A stretch of DNA of 64,000 nt from Novosphingobium acidiphilum DSM 19966 (GCF_000429005.1 NZ_AUBA01000004.1:195142-259141), one strand, 5' to 3'. Numbered from the stretch's first letter, positions 50,709 through 59,656 are shown. Notes: a model not told the origin generated them from the sequence alone. Program-made: numbers and translations.

Positions 50709-51068
50709 ATGAACAAAGACTGGCCCGAAATGGCAAAAGAACTGACCGGCGCGATCAAGCAGGTCCGCCTCGGCGCGCCGGAGGTGATGAAGGCCTTTTC
50801 CACGATGGCCGCTGCTGCCACTGGTCCAGGAGCGCTCGATACAAAGACCAAGGAACTGATCGCGCTTGCCATCGCGGTGGCCATTCGCTGCGATGGTTGC
50901 GTGGCATTCCACGCCAAAGCAGCACTCGAACAGGGTGCCACACGCGACGAGTTGATGGAAACCATGGGTATGGCGCTATACATGGGCGCCGGCCCCAGCC
51001 TGATGTATGCGGCCCAAGCAGTCGAAGCCTATGACCAGTTCGCCGCGCAAGCCGGGGCGGCATCGTGA
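50709..51068 (+). CDS. Carboxymuconolactone decarboxylase/AhpD-like protein
   Basis: A 119-residue, all-helical protein. AIRCDGCVAFHAKAALEQGATRDELMETMGMALYMGAGP contains the redox motif CxxCxxxH (Cys61, Cys64, His68) of AhpD-type disulfide reductases. In this operon it may reduce disulfides or persulfides, or supply a peroxidase. It ends the plus-strand sulfur operon, 26 bases after the exporter gene. Confidence 0.86.
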   Translation: MNKDWPEMAKELTGAIKQVRLGAPEVMKAFSTMAAAATGPGALDTKTKELIALAIAVAIRCDGCVAFHAKAALEQGATRDELMETMGMALYMGAGPSLMYAAQAVEAYDQFAAQAGAAS

Positions 51069-51077
51069 CGCGCACCG

Positions 51078-51572
51078 TCATGGGTGAATATAGACAAATC
51101 CCTGGCCCTGAAGGCGGGCGATTTCGGCAACGCCGCTTGGAACGACATCCTCTGGCTTGACCTCGTACAGATCCTCGATTTTGAGGCCCATGCCATTCAA
51201 GGTGTTGCGACAGATCAGGAATTTGACCCCCTTGGCGCGCAATGCATCGATCTGCGCGCGCAGATCGGTGTCTGTCTTGGCGAGCTGAAACATGGTCACG
51301 CCAGCAGCAAAGTTTACCACGCGGATTTCCACTTTGCCATCCGTTGCCGCGATGTGTGCAGCGATGTTATGCAATATACGCCCGAAATAGGCGTGATTGT
51401 CCGGCAAGCCGCCGTCGTTCTGATAAACGACCCGCTGGAACACGTAATACGGCGCTGATGGGGCCGCACTGGTTGGCGCCTCAGCAAGGCAGGGCCCGGC
51501 AAGCATCACAAGCACCCCGGCCATCGACAGGTAAGCCATGGCACGCAGCCTGCGGAACTGATTGACCATCAT
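51078..51572 (-). CDS. Exported DsrE family protein
   Basis: A 164-residue protein with a signal peptide (ending GPCLAEA). The domain (YYVFQRVVYQNDGG, NIAAHIAATDGKVEIRVVNFAAGVTMFQLA, AKGVKFLICRNTLNGMGL) is DsrE/YchN-like; the cysteine in LICRNT stands at the sulfur-carrier position. DsrE proteins usually carry persulfide in the cytoplasm; this one is exported. It lies at the end of the cydABX operon. It could catch sulfur in the periplasm. Confidence 0.82.
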   Translation of the reverse strand: MMVNQFRRLRAMAYLSMAGVLVMLAGPCLAEAPTSAAPSAPYYVFQRVVYQNDGGLPDNHAYFGRILHNIAAHIAATDGKVEIRVVNFAAGVTMFQLAKTDTDLRAQIDALRAKGVKFLICRNTLNGMGLKIEDLYEVKPEDVVPSGVAEIARLQGQGFVYIHP

Positions 51573-51682
51573 CGATAACGACCTTTCGCCAGAGGATCCC
51601 TTGGACAGCACAAACCCTCGCAGGTCCCGGCCGGACCGGCGGGGGCTTTGCGACTGACGCATGCCACGTGGTGATGGTTCGA

Positions 51683-51793
51683 TCAAACCGCCGGATCGTC
51701 GTCGATCGGCGAATTGAATTCGTGCCACAATCCGTTGATCACGCCAAATGCCACGGCCAGACCAAGCCCGAGGATCCAGGAAAAATACCACAT
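51683..51793 (-). CDS. cydX: Cytochrome bd small subunit CydX
   Basis: A 36-residue membrane peptide starting MWYFSWILGLGLAVAFGV and continuing through NGLWHEF to an acidic tail. The MWYFxWILG start, one transmembrane helix and the W-x-E near its end are CydX hallmarks. It stabilises the haems of cytochrome bd. It lies 15 bases after cydB, on the same strand. Confidence 0.92.
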   Translation of the reverse strand: MWYFSWILGLGLAVAFGVINGLWHEFNSPIDDDPAV

Positions 51794-51808
51794 CGGTGTG
51801 TATCCTTA

Positions 51809-52957
51809 TCAATAGAAGTCGAGGCTGGTGCGCACGTCGGCGAGCGTGATCCGGCCCGCGAGCACTTTCATCACCCAGGCGGTGTACAGCAGCACTATCG
51901 GCAGAAACACGACCGTCACGATCAGCATGATGAACAGCGTCAGATGGCTCGACGAAGCATTCCACACCGTCAGGCTGGACCGCGGATCGATCGAACTTGG
52001 CAGGATGAACGGGAACATCGACAGACCCACGGTTGCGATCGTGCCGACGATTGCCAATGCCGAGCCGGCAAAGTTCAGCAGCCCCTTGCGCAGGCTGATC
52101 CCGACCAATGCCACGATCGGTCCGATCAGCCCGAGCGCTGGCGCGATCAGCATCCAGGGATGCAACGCATAATTGCCGAGCCACCCGCCAGACAAAGGCG
52201 CAGAGCCCGACATCAAGGGATTGGATGGCCCCGAAGCATCCACCGCACCCACCAGGTGCATGCCCATGCCGCCTTTTGCCACCATCAGTCCGCCAAGCGC
52301 GAACAGGACAATCGAGACAATCCCGGCGCCAAGAGCAATCCGCCGGGTGCGCGCGAGCACGGGGCCTTCCTCGATTTTCACCGCCAGCCAGCCCGCGCCA
52401 TGCAACGCGAGCATGGCCACCGACAAAACGCCGGTCAGCAGGGTAAAGGGTGTGAACAGACCCAGCAGCGACCCTTCGTAAGTCATGCGCAAATCACTGT
52501 CGAAGCGGAACGGCGCGCCCGCCAGCGCATTGCCCACTGCCACGCCGAACACCAGCGCCGGCACCAGTCCGCTGACGAAAATCGCCCAATCCCACCGCGC
52601 GCGCCAGGCCGGATTGGCATCCTTTGACCGGTATTTGTATCCCACCGGTCGCAGGATCAGCGCGGCCAGCACCAGAAACATGGCGAGGTAAAATCCCGAA
52701 AAGCTGACCGCATAGACGAACGGCCAAGCGGCAAAGATCGCCCCGCCGCCCAGGATGAACCACACCTGGTGGCCTTCCCAGTGCGGCGCGACCGCGTTGA
52801 TGGTCAGGCGGCGTTCCTCGTCATTGCGGGCGACGAACGGCAATAGAGTGGCTACCCCCAGATCATAGCCATCGGTCAGCGCGAAGCCGATCAGCAGCAC
52901 GCCCAGCAGAAGCCACCAGATCAGGCGCAAGGTTTCATAGTCGAGCGGGATATGCAT
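51809..52957 (-). CDS. cydB: Cytochrome bd ubiquinol oxidase subunit II
   Basis: A 382-residue membrane protein with about eight to nine helices. It opens with DYETLRLIWWLLLGVLLIGFALTDGYDLG, and WEGHQVWFILGGGAIFAAWP is conserved. It pairs with CydA. It starts 12 bases after the cydA stop. Length matches the E. coli protein (379). Confidence 0.94.
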   Translation of the reverse strand: MHIPLDYETLRLIWWLLLGVLLIGFALTDGYDLGVATLLPFVARNDEERRLTINAVAPHWEGHQVWFILGGGAIFAAWPFVYAVSFSGFYLAMFLVLAALILRPVGYKYRSKDANPAWRARWDWAIFVSGLVPALVFGVAVGNALAGAPFRFDSDLRMTYEGSLLGLFTPFTLLTGVLSVAMLALHGAGWLAVKIEEGPVLARTRRIALGAGIVSIVLFALGGLMVAKGGMGMHLVGAVDASGPSNPLMSGSAPLSGGWLGNYALHPWMLIAPALGLIGPIVALVGISLRKGLLNFAGSALAIVGTIATVGLSMFPFILPSSIDPRSSLTVWNASSSHLTLFIMLIVTVVFLPIVLLYTAWVMKVLAGRITLADVRTSLDFY

Positions 52958-52969
52958 GTGTCTGCTCCC

Positions 52970-54541
52970 TTATTCGGCAGGCATCGGGACGAACCCGGTG
53001 AAGGACCCGGCCGGCGCAACCGGATAATGCGGCTCGATCGGCCCTTTGCGGATCGACGCGATCATCAGGCGGATCTCGATCACCGCCAGCGTGCCATAAA
53101 GCGCGGTAAAGCCAATGATCGTCGTCCAGATCTGCGGGATCGTCAGCGAGGACGCGCCGAGGAACGTGGGCAGCACGCCATCCACCGACCATGGTTGCCG
53201 CCCGATTTCCGCCAGCACCCAGCCACCTTCGATCGCCAGCCATGGCAGCGGGATCATCAGCACCGCCAGCCTGAGGAACCACGGCTTGGAAAACTGGCAG
53301 GACGAGGCGCACCAGAAGGCCATGCCGAAATAGGCGATGAATCCAAAGCCCAGCCCGGCCATGCCGCGAAACAGCCAGAACATCACCGGCACGTTGGGTA
53401 TCGTATCGCGCGCGGCCTGAAGGATCTGCGTATCACTGGCCTGACGCGGATCGGACACATAGCGCTTGGTCAGCAAGGCAAAGCCAACGTCGCGCTTGTG
53501 CGCTTCGAAGACAGCGCGCGCGGCCACATCGTTCTGGTTCACTTTCAGCTTCTGGATCGCGTCATACCCGATGATGCCGCTGTGAATACGCTGATCGGCC
53601 TGCAACAGCAGGTCATTGATCCCGGTCACCTGACCGGTCAGGCTGTGCGTGCCGATCACGCCCAGGACATAGGGCACCTTGATCGCATAGAGCGTCTGCT
53701 GCGTGGCAAGATCGGGCAGTCCGACCAGAGTCAGACCGGCCGGCGCGGGCTCTGTCTTCCACATCGCCTCGATCGCGGCCATTTTCATCTTCTGGTTGTC
53801 GGAAATGGTATAGCCGCTTTCATCGCCGAGCACGACCACCGACAGCGCGGAGGCCAGGCCGAACGCGGCGGCCACCATCATCGAACGGCGCGCCACATTG
53901 GTCCATTTGCCCTGCAACAGATAGATCGCCGAAACGCCCATGACGAACGTTGCCGCGCAGACGTAGCCGGCGCTGACGGTGTGCACGAATTTGGCCTGCG
54001 CCACGGGGTTGAACAGCACGGCATAAAAGTCAGTCACTTCCATGCGCATGGTCTGCGGATTGAACGTGGCGCCGACAGGATTTTGCATCCAGCCATTGGC
54101 GATCAGGATCCACAATGCCGACAGGTTGGACCCCAGCGCGACCAGGAATGTGACGAACAGGTGCTGGACCCGGCTGAGCCGGTCCCAACCAAAGAACATC
54201 AGACCGACAAATGTGGCTTCCAGAAAGAACGCCATCAGCCCTTCGATCGCCAGTGGCGCGCCGAAAATATCGCCGACATAGTGGGCGTAATAGGCCCAGT
54301 TGGTGCCGAATTCGAATTCCATGGTAAGGCCGGTGGCGACGCCGAGGACAAAGTTGATCCCGAACAGCTTGCCCCAAAAGCGGGTGATCACGCGCCAGAT
54401 CGGCCGCTTGGTGATCACATAGATGCTCTCCATAATGACCAGCATGAATGACAGGCCAAGAGTGAGAGGCACGAACAGAAAGTGGTACATGGCCGTCAGC
54501 GCAAACTGCAGCCGGGAAAGTTCAACTACCGCCATATCCAT
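52970..54541 (-). CDS. cydA: Cytochrome bd ubiquinol oxidase subunit I
   Basis: A 523-residue protein, nearly the E. coli length, with the long Q-loop. LSRLQFALTAMYHFLFVPLTLGLS holds the first haem histidine; the quinol site has KMKMAAIEAMWKTEP, and the L-type insert is present (GFALLTKRYVSDPRQASDTQI). Bd oxidases of this type tolerate sulfide that blocks haem-copper oxidases, which explains the place on a sulfide island. The start at 54541 follows AGGAG. It diverges from cydDC. Confidence 0.95.
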   Translation of the reverse strand: MDMAVVELSRLQFALTAMYHFLFVPLTLGLSFMLVIMESIYVITKRPIWRVITRFWGKLFGINFVLGVATGLTMEFEFGTNWAYYAHYVGDIFGAPLAIEGLMAFFLEATFVGLMFFGWDRLSRVQHLFVTFLVALGSNLSALWILIANGWMQNPVGATFNPQTMRMEVTDFYAVLFNPVAQAKFVHTVSAGYVCAATFVMGVSAIYLLQGKWTNVARRSMMVAAAFGLASALSVVVLGDESGYTISDNQKMKMAAIEAMWKTEPAPAGLTLVGLPDLATQQTLYAIKVPYVLGVIGTHSLTGQVTGINDLLLQADQRIHSGIIGYDAIQKLKVNQNDVAARAVFEAHKRDVGFALLTKRYVSDPRQASDTQILQAARDTIPNVPVMFWLFRGMAGLGFGFIAYFGMAFWCASSCQFSKPWFLRLAVLMIPLPWLAIEGGWVLAEIGRQPWSVDGVLPTFLGASSLTIPQIWTTIIGFTALYGTLAVIEIRLMIASIRKGPIEPHYPVAPAGSFTGFVPMPAE

Positions 54542-54617
54542 CGGACATGCTCCTATGGGTGCGCACGCCAAACGGGCGCGGACCGGTCAATCGGCGGTGG
54601 GGCCACAGGAGACTCAC

Positions 54618-54646
54618 TTGCCAATCGCACTTTCATTAAATATGAT
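54618..54646 (+). promoter_or_regulatory. cydDC promoter
   Basis: A -35 TTGCCA (54618-54623) and a -10 TATGAT (54641-54646) are spaced by 17 bases. The cydD ATG is only 11 bases past the -10 and has no Shine-Dalgarno, so the transcript is nearly leaderless. ACTTTCAT occurs twice here (54629-54636 and 54647-54654), possibly a regulator site. Confidence 0.65.
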
Positions 54647-54657
54647 ACTTTCATAAT

Positions 54658-56250
54658 ATGGTCAAGCCAGCTCCCCAAGCAATCGCCCGTATCCGGCCAA
54701 ACCCTTCAGCAGTCATCTGGTGGTTGACCGACAGTCTTGGCGCGATCCCGATCGCCGCAGCGATTGCGCTGGCTGTCGATGCCCGGACGGGTGCACGAAC
54801 AGGTATGCTTTGGGCGAGCCTGCTCTTCATGGTTGGCGGTTGCTTGCGCGCAATGGCTGTTTTCCGGGCGAATATCGTCGGGCAAAGCGCGGCCATCGCA
54901 GCAACGACCCGCCTGCGGGCACTGGTGCATCCGGCTCTTCTGCCCACCCGGATGCTGCGCGGCAGTCTCGTCGGAGAGGACATGCACCTCGCCGTGGACT
55001 CGATCATTGCGACCGAAGGTCAGGTTGCACGCTTTTTGCCCTTGCGTGCAGCCAGCGGCTTGTCGCCATTGCTGATTGCCCTCGCCGTCGCAGCGGCCAG
55101 CTGGATCGCCAGTCTGATCATGGTGGCGACTCTGGTGCCCTTTGTTCTTGCGCTGGTGCTCGCCGGCAGCGCTGCCGCGCGCCGCGCCGAAAGTCAGCAT
55201 GTCGCATTGAACCGGTTGGCCGGGTTGTTTGTCGATCGCCTGCGCAACTTGCCGGCAATTCTCGGCTTTGCGGCTGAAGACCGGGTCGCCCGCCATCTTG
55301 GCGAGGCGGCCCGACAAGTTGCCAGGCGAACGATGGATGTTCTGGGCATAGCCTTTGCTTCCAGTGCCATTCTGGAATTCTTTGCCGCGCTTTCGGTCGC
55401 GCTGGTCGCGGTCTATTGCGGGTTTTCCCTGCTCGGATTGCTGCCATTTCCGGCCCCGGAGCATTTGACCGGGCTGCGTGCCTTTTTCACATTGGCGATG
55501 GCGCCGGAGTTTTACTTGGCGATGCGCCGCCTGGCCGCAGCCTATCACGACAAACAGCAGGGCGAAGCGGCGATGGCAGCGCTCAACGCTGAAATGGCCA
55601 AGATACCGGTCGCCGTCGAACCGATTGCAGTTCCTTTGCAAATAGCGGGCAAGGGTGTCGCGTTTGCCCACGTCGGGGGCGAGACGATAGGTCCGCTCGA
55701 TTGGCGTTGGTCAAGTCCGGGGCTGCACGCGATCGCCGGCCCGACCGGAACCGGAAAGAGCACGCTCCTGCTTGGCCTGATCGGCCAGGTACCGCTTGTG
55801 GCGGGCAAGATCGTAGTCGACGGGGCTGTGTTTGCACCGGCTGCGCTCAATGCGGCGATCGGTTGGGCCGGGCAGCAGGTGGCGTTGCTGCCTGGCAGCC
55901 TGCGCACCAATCTGTCGATGGGCCAGGCCGACGATGCGGCGATGGCAGACTGCCTGCACAGTCTGGGTCTTGGCCCCATGCTCGTCCAGCGCGGCGGGCT
56001 TGGCACGACGCTCGATCATCGCGGTTCCGGCCTGTCGGGCGGCGAGCGTCGGCGGATCGGGCTTGCGCGCGCCATGCTGTCGGGTCGGCCGATCCTGCTG
56101 CTGGACGAGCCGACAGCCGATCTGGACGAGGCGACGGCCGCGACGATCCGCAGCGTTCTTGGCCGATTGGCGACCGACCATCTGGTGATCGTCGCCACGC
56201 ATGACGCCGAACTGGTGGCCATGGCCGAGACAGTGCTGAGGATCGCGTGA
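54658..56250 (+). CDS. cydD: ABC exporter subunit CydD
   Basis: A 530-residue half-transporter. The N-terminal membrane part (to about residue 320) is joined to an ATPase: GPTGTGKSTLL, LSGGERRRIGLARAML, LLLDEPTADLD. CydDC exports cysteine and glutathione to the periplasm and is needed to assemble cytochrome bd, whose genes diverge from here. The gene overlaps cydC by one base. The membrane part is less typical than the ATPase, so CydD is assigned with context. Confidence 0.87.
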   Translation: MVKPAPQAIARIRPNPSAVIWWLTDSLGAIPIAAAIALAVDARTGARTGMLWASLLFMVGGCLRAMAVFRANIVGQSAAIAATTRLRALVHPALLPTRMLRGSLVGEDMHLAVDSIIATEGQVARFLPLRAASGLSPLLIALAVAAASWIASLIMVATLVPFVLALVLAGSAAARRAESQHVALNRLAGLFVDRLRNLPAILGFAAEDRVARHLGEAARQVARRTMDVLGIAFASSAILEFFAALSVALVAVYCGFSLLGLLPFPAPEHLTGLRAFFTLAMAPEFYLAMRRLAAAYHDKQQGEAAMAALNAEMAKIPVAVEPIAVPLQIAGKGVAFAHVGGETIGPLDWRWSSPGLHAIAGPTGTGKSTLLLGLIGQVPLVAGKIVVDGAVFAPAALNAAIGWAGQQVALLPGSLRTNLSMGQADDAAMADCLHSLGLGPMLVQRGGLGTTLDHRGSGLSGGERRRIGLARAMLSGRPILLLDEPTADLDEATAATIRSVLGRLATDHLVIVATHDAELVAMAETVLRIA

Positions 56251-57818
56251 TGTTGGCACTCGTGCAACAGGCCTTGGCCGGCCAATGGCGGATCATGTGG
56301 GCAGGCATCACCTGCGCGGTGCTGGCCGCGCTGTCGGCAGTGGGCCTGCTGGCGGTCTCGGGCCAGTTTCTGGCAGGCGCTACCATCGCCGGGGTTTCGG
56401 GCATCGCGGCGGTGCAGGCGTTCAACTATCTGTTGCCCAGCGCCGCGATCCGGGCCGCTGCGATCACGCGCACCGGCACACGCTATGGCGAGCGCATGTT
56501 CGGTCACCGCGCCGCGCTGTTTGCGCTGGCCGAAGTGCGCACCGGCCTGTTCCGCGCCGTGGTGGCAAGCGCGCTTGCCGGGTGGATCCCCGGACGTCCC
56601 GGGGAATTGGCGTCACGGCTGGGCAAAGATGTCGATGCGCTTGAAGATTCGGTCATTCGGCGGATGTCGCGTCCCGGTGCCTGGGCATTCGGCGTTGCCG
56701 GTCTTATCGGTGCGCTGGCGATGGGCTGGACCGCCACAGCCATCTATCTGGTGGCATTGCCAGTCATGCGCCTGACGGCAAAAACCATGGCGTTGCGCCG
56801 CTTGCCTGCGCTGCAAGCCGAACTGGCAACCGCCTACACCGCGCTTCAGTCCGACTATGCCGATATGGCCGGGCCGTCTGCAGACATCATGATCTATGGT
56901 CTGGCTCCGCCGCTGGCGAAGGCACTCAACGCGCCAGCGACCGCCCATGCCAAAGCGCGTTTGGGGCTGGTTCGTGCCGAGGGAGCTATCCAGGCCGTTC
57001 AGACTATCCTCGCCACGGTTGCGATTGCCGCGATGGCATGGGTAGCACGTGGCCCTGCGCCAAGTTTCGCATTTGGCCTGCTGGCAGGTCTCGCCGCTTT
57101 CGAAGGCTGGGCGGGACTGGCGGCGTCGGATATGCGCGCGCACGAGATCGATCAGGCCGTGGAGCGCCTCAGCACGCTTGAGCCTGCCACAGCCAAAGTC
57201 GACGCCAGTGCGACAATGCCTGCTTCGCCCGAGCTCAATGTATGCGGTGTGGCGTGCTTACCTGGCAGCCGGGTGCTGATTGCCGGTCCTTCGGGTTCAG
57301 GCAAAACAAGGCTTGTCGAAACGCTTCTGGGGCTGAGAGGCGATGCGCCACAGGCGCTGCTGGTGGCGGGGCAATCACCTGCAACATGGGGCTTGACCGG
57401 TCTGCGCGAAATCTTCGCGCTGTGCGCTCAGGATTCGCCGATGATTGCCGGAAGTGTGGCCGACAATCTGGGACTGGCCCGGCCGGGTCTGACCACCGAA
57501 GCTATGTGGGAGGCACTGACGGTTGCGTGCGCCGCCGACATGGTCCGCGCGCTGCCCGATGGCCTTAATCAGTGGCTGGGGAGCGATGGTGCACGTCTGT
57601 CAGGCGGTCAGCGGCGGCGCCTTGCCATTGCCCGCGCGCTGCTGGCCGGGCGCCCCTGGCTGGTGCTGGACGAACCAAGCGAAGGGCTGGACGCTGCGAC
57701 GGAACGCGCGTTGATCAATCAACTGGACGAATGGCTGCGCAAGACCGGAACGGGCTTGCTGCTGGTCAGCCATCGTCCGGCGATGGCCGCTCTTGCCGAC
57801 CAGATCGTGCCGATCTAG
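56250..57818 (+). CDS. cydC: ABC exporter subunit CydC
   Basis: A 522-residue partner of CydD. Early segment SGQFLAGATIAGVSGIAAVQAFNYLLPSAAIRAAAITRTGTRYGERM is CydC-like. The ATPase has GPSGSGKTRLVE, LSGGQRRRLAIARALL and WLVLDEPSEGLD. It shares the last few bases with the convergent ArsR gene (stop 57818 against 57815). Confidence 0.88.
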   Translation: MLALVQQALAGQWRIMWAGITCAVLAALSAVGLLAVSGQFLAGATIAGVSGIAAVQAFNYLLPSAAIRAAAITRTGTRYGERMFGHRAALFALAEVRTGLFRAVVASALAGWIPGRPGELASRLGKDVDALEDSVIRRMSRPGAWAFGVAGLIGALAMGWTATAIYLVALPVMRLTAKTMALRRLPALQAELATAYTALQSDYADMAGPSADIMIYGLAPPLAKALNAPATAHAKARLGLVRAEGAIQAVQTILATVAIAAMAWVARGPAPSFAFGLLAGLAAFEGWAGLAASDMRAHEIDQAVERLSTLEPATAKVDASATMPASPELNVCGVACLPGSRVLIAGPSGSGKTRLVETLLGLRGDAPQALLVAGQSPATWGLTGLREIFALCAQDSPMIAGSVADNLGLARPGLTTEAMWEALTVACAADMVRALPDGLNQWLGSDGARLSGGQRRRLAIARALLAGRPWLVLDEPSEGLDAATERALINQLDEWLRKTGTGLLLVSHRPAMAALADQIVPI

Positions 57819-58201
57819 GCCCGCGGTTCAACCCGAGCGAACATGGCTGCGCTGACCCCCCGGCTGATTGGCGTCACCACAGGCGAACGGCTGGCGACAG
57901 AATGAGCGGGGCCAATTATCTCCGACAGGCTGGCTATGACGTGACCCAATCTGCCATCTGCCAATCTGTAAAAGACCTGTTTGGCCTCGCGGCGTGTCTG
58001 CACCAGACCGGCTTTGCGCAATAATGCCAGTTGCTGGCTGATCAACACGGGCCCCTGTCCGGTATCGGCCACAAGCTCGCCAACGCCTCGTTCGCCGCGC
58101 GCGAGAATCGCCAGCAATTGAAGCCGCATCGGGTGCCCGATGAGACGCAATTCCTCGACCAGTCGCGCGATATCCACCGGAGTTTGACCAGCCCGTTTCA
58201 T
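57815..58201 (-). CDS. ArsR family regulator without cysteines
   Basis: A 128-residue winged-helix protein (VEELRLIGHPMRLQLLAILARGERGVGELVADTG, VLISQQLALLRKAGLVQTRREAKQVFYRLAD). From its start at 58201 it contains no cysteine, so it cannot use the BigR thiol switch; a ligand or another residue must be sensed, or it follows another signal. It overlaps the peroxiredoxin stop by 4 bases and is presumably its regulator. ATAGTGAT repeats upstream of the operon are candidate sites. Confidence 0.85.
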   Translation of the reverse strand: MKRAGQTPVDIARLVEELRLIGHPMRLQLLAILARGERGVGELVADTGQGPVLISQQLALLRKAGLVQTRREAKQVFYRLADGRLGHVIASLSEIIGPAHSVASRSPVVTPISRGVSAAMFARVEPRA

Positions 58202-58857
58202 GGCGTTGGCGCCTTCCGGTAAAACCAGCCCGTCGGCCCGTTGGCCGCCAAAACCGCCTCTGCTGTAAATTCCGGTGGTGATAGCAGTGCATCGCCTGGC
58301 TGCCATTCTGCGGGCGACATCACGGCCCCTGACTGGGTTTGTTGAAGCGCGGCCAGGGTCCGCAGCATTTCCTCAACTGACCGTCCAACGCTTACCGGAT
58401 AGAACATGCTGGCCATCAGCACGCCGTCTGGATTGATGAAATAGACGGCGCGGACGGACGCGGCATGGTGCACGTCCGCAGGCACCATACCAAACGCGCG
58501 GGCGATCTCGAGCGTGGGGTCTTCGACAACCGGAAACGGTACGCGGACACCCAGTTCGTCGTGAATTGCGCGGATCCAGGCCAGATGCGAGAAAAGGCTG
58601 TCGATCGAATGACCCAGCAGGCTGCATCCTAGCGCTTCAAACCGGTCCGCAGCCGCTGCGATGGCCATGAATTCGCTGGTGCATACGGGCGTGAAATCGG
58701 CCGGATGCGAGAAAAATACGAGCCAGCGTCCGCGAAATTCCGACAAGCGCACCATGCCTTGCGTGGTGCGCGCTGTGAAATCGGGCACGGCATCGCCAAT
58801 GCGCAAGGGTACGTCAGGCGTTGACCCGATGGTTGACGCTGCGCTGCCGGATTGCAT
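58198..58857 (-). CDS. 1-Cys peroxiredoxin (Prx6-like)
   Basis: A 219-residue peroxidase. The peroxidatic site is FFSHPADFTPVCTSEF with Cys59, the active arginine region is in later VRAVYFINPDGVLMASMFYPVSVGRS, and the C-terminal domain is of Prx6 length. It reduces peroxides and might also process persulfides. No clear resolving cysteine; Cys78 in ALGCSLLG is near. It starts the operon with the ArsR gene. Confidence 0.88.
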   Translation of the reverse strand: MQSGSAASTIGSTPDVPLRIGDAVPDFTARTTQGMVRLSEFRGRWLVFFSHPADFTPVCTSEFMAIAAAADRFEALGCSLLGHSIDSLFSHLAWIRAIHDELGVRVPFPVVEDPTLEIARAFGMVPADVHHAASVRAVYFINPDGVLMASMFYPVSVGRSVEEMLRTLAALQQTQSGAVMSPAEWQPGDALLSPPEFTAEAVLAANGPTGWFYRKAPTP

Positions 58858-58906
58858 CGATCAGGTGTCCTTTAGAAGGCAAAACATCGCGTCATCATAT
58901 TACCAA

Positions 58907-58934
58907 ATAGTGATTATGACAAATTGATAGTGAT
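58907..58934. promoter_or_regulatory. Direct-repeat regulatory site upstream of the peroxiredoxin operon
   Basis: ATAGTGAT occurs at 58907-58914 and 58927-58934, exactly 20 bases apart, about two helical turns, in an AT-rich stretch 50-77 bases before the peroxiredoxin start. Two protein units could bind on one face of the DNA. Confidence 0.5.
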
Positions 58935-59023
58935 AAAATCCGCACACCCGTCTGGATAACCCGGGCGTATGTTGCGTGGCACAGTTCGCCAGTGGCCAAC
59001 CCTGTTCGTGCCGATCGAAGGCG

Positions 59024-59656
59024 TTATCGCCTGGTGGGCTGGGCAGCGCCCCATTCGCACCAACCGAGCACGCTGGGCGTTTTGGGCAGGTACATGGTCT
59101 CGAGATGATTAATGACGAAGCCGGCAGCTTCGATCGATGCGGAAACTGGCCTCGTTAAGTGGCAGCCCCCCGCAAGAGGCAGCCACAGCGGCTCCAGTCG
59201 CATCTGCCAACGTTGAGTCCGAACATCCGGCGAAAGCCCGTGCTCGGAAAACAGCAAAGTCCCGCCGGGCTTGAGAACCCGGCGCGCTTCACCGAGCGCG
59301 GCCTGTGGCGATCGGACAGAGCAAAGCGTAAAGGTGCACGTGATCGTGTCAAAGGTCGCATCATCGAACGGCAAGCTCTCTGCTTCGCCTGCCAGAATAG
59401 TGACGTTCAGCCCATCCGGGCGCGGCGCACCATGCGCGAGCTTGCGCAGTTCTGCCGAGGGATCGACGCCGGTGACGCTCTCGACCTTGGCAGGATCATA
59501 AAAGGCAAGGTTCAGGCCACCCCCAATGCCGAGTTCAAGCACGCGACCCGTCGCCTGGGGCACAATCTTTGCCCGCTGTCGTCTAATCGGCCGAGACCCG
59601 CAGGCGCAACCAATTACATGCGGCAGGATATGCCGTTCATAAAATGACCCGACCAC
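59024..59656 (-). CDS. METTL7-like SAM methyltransferase, possible thiol methyltransferase
   Basis: About 210 residues. Motif I is VLELGIGGGLNLAFYDP; then VTGVDPSAELRKLA, LPFDDATFDTITCTFTLCSV and the C-terminal GGCHLTRPVSASIEAAGF, which recalls the METTL7/TMT1 group. Mammalian members methylate sulfide and alkyl thiols. GTG at 59656 with GAAGGG upstream gives the usual front (GSFYERHILPHVIG); a TTG at 59680 is an alternative. On this island a role in capping sulfide or thiols is attractive but inferred. Confidence 0.78.
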   Translation of the reverse strand: MVGSFYERHILPHVIGCACGSRPIRRQRAKIVPQATGRVLELGIGGGLNLAFYDPAKVESVTGVDPSAELRKLAHGAPRPDGLNVTILAGEAESLPFDDATFDTITCTFTLCSVRSPQAALGEARRVLKPGGTLLFSEHGLSPDVRTQRWQMRLEPLWLPLAGGCHLTRPVSASIEAAGFVINHLETMYLPKTPSVLGWCEWGAAQPTRR

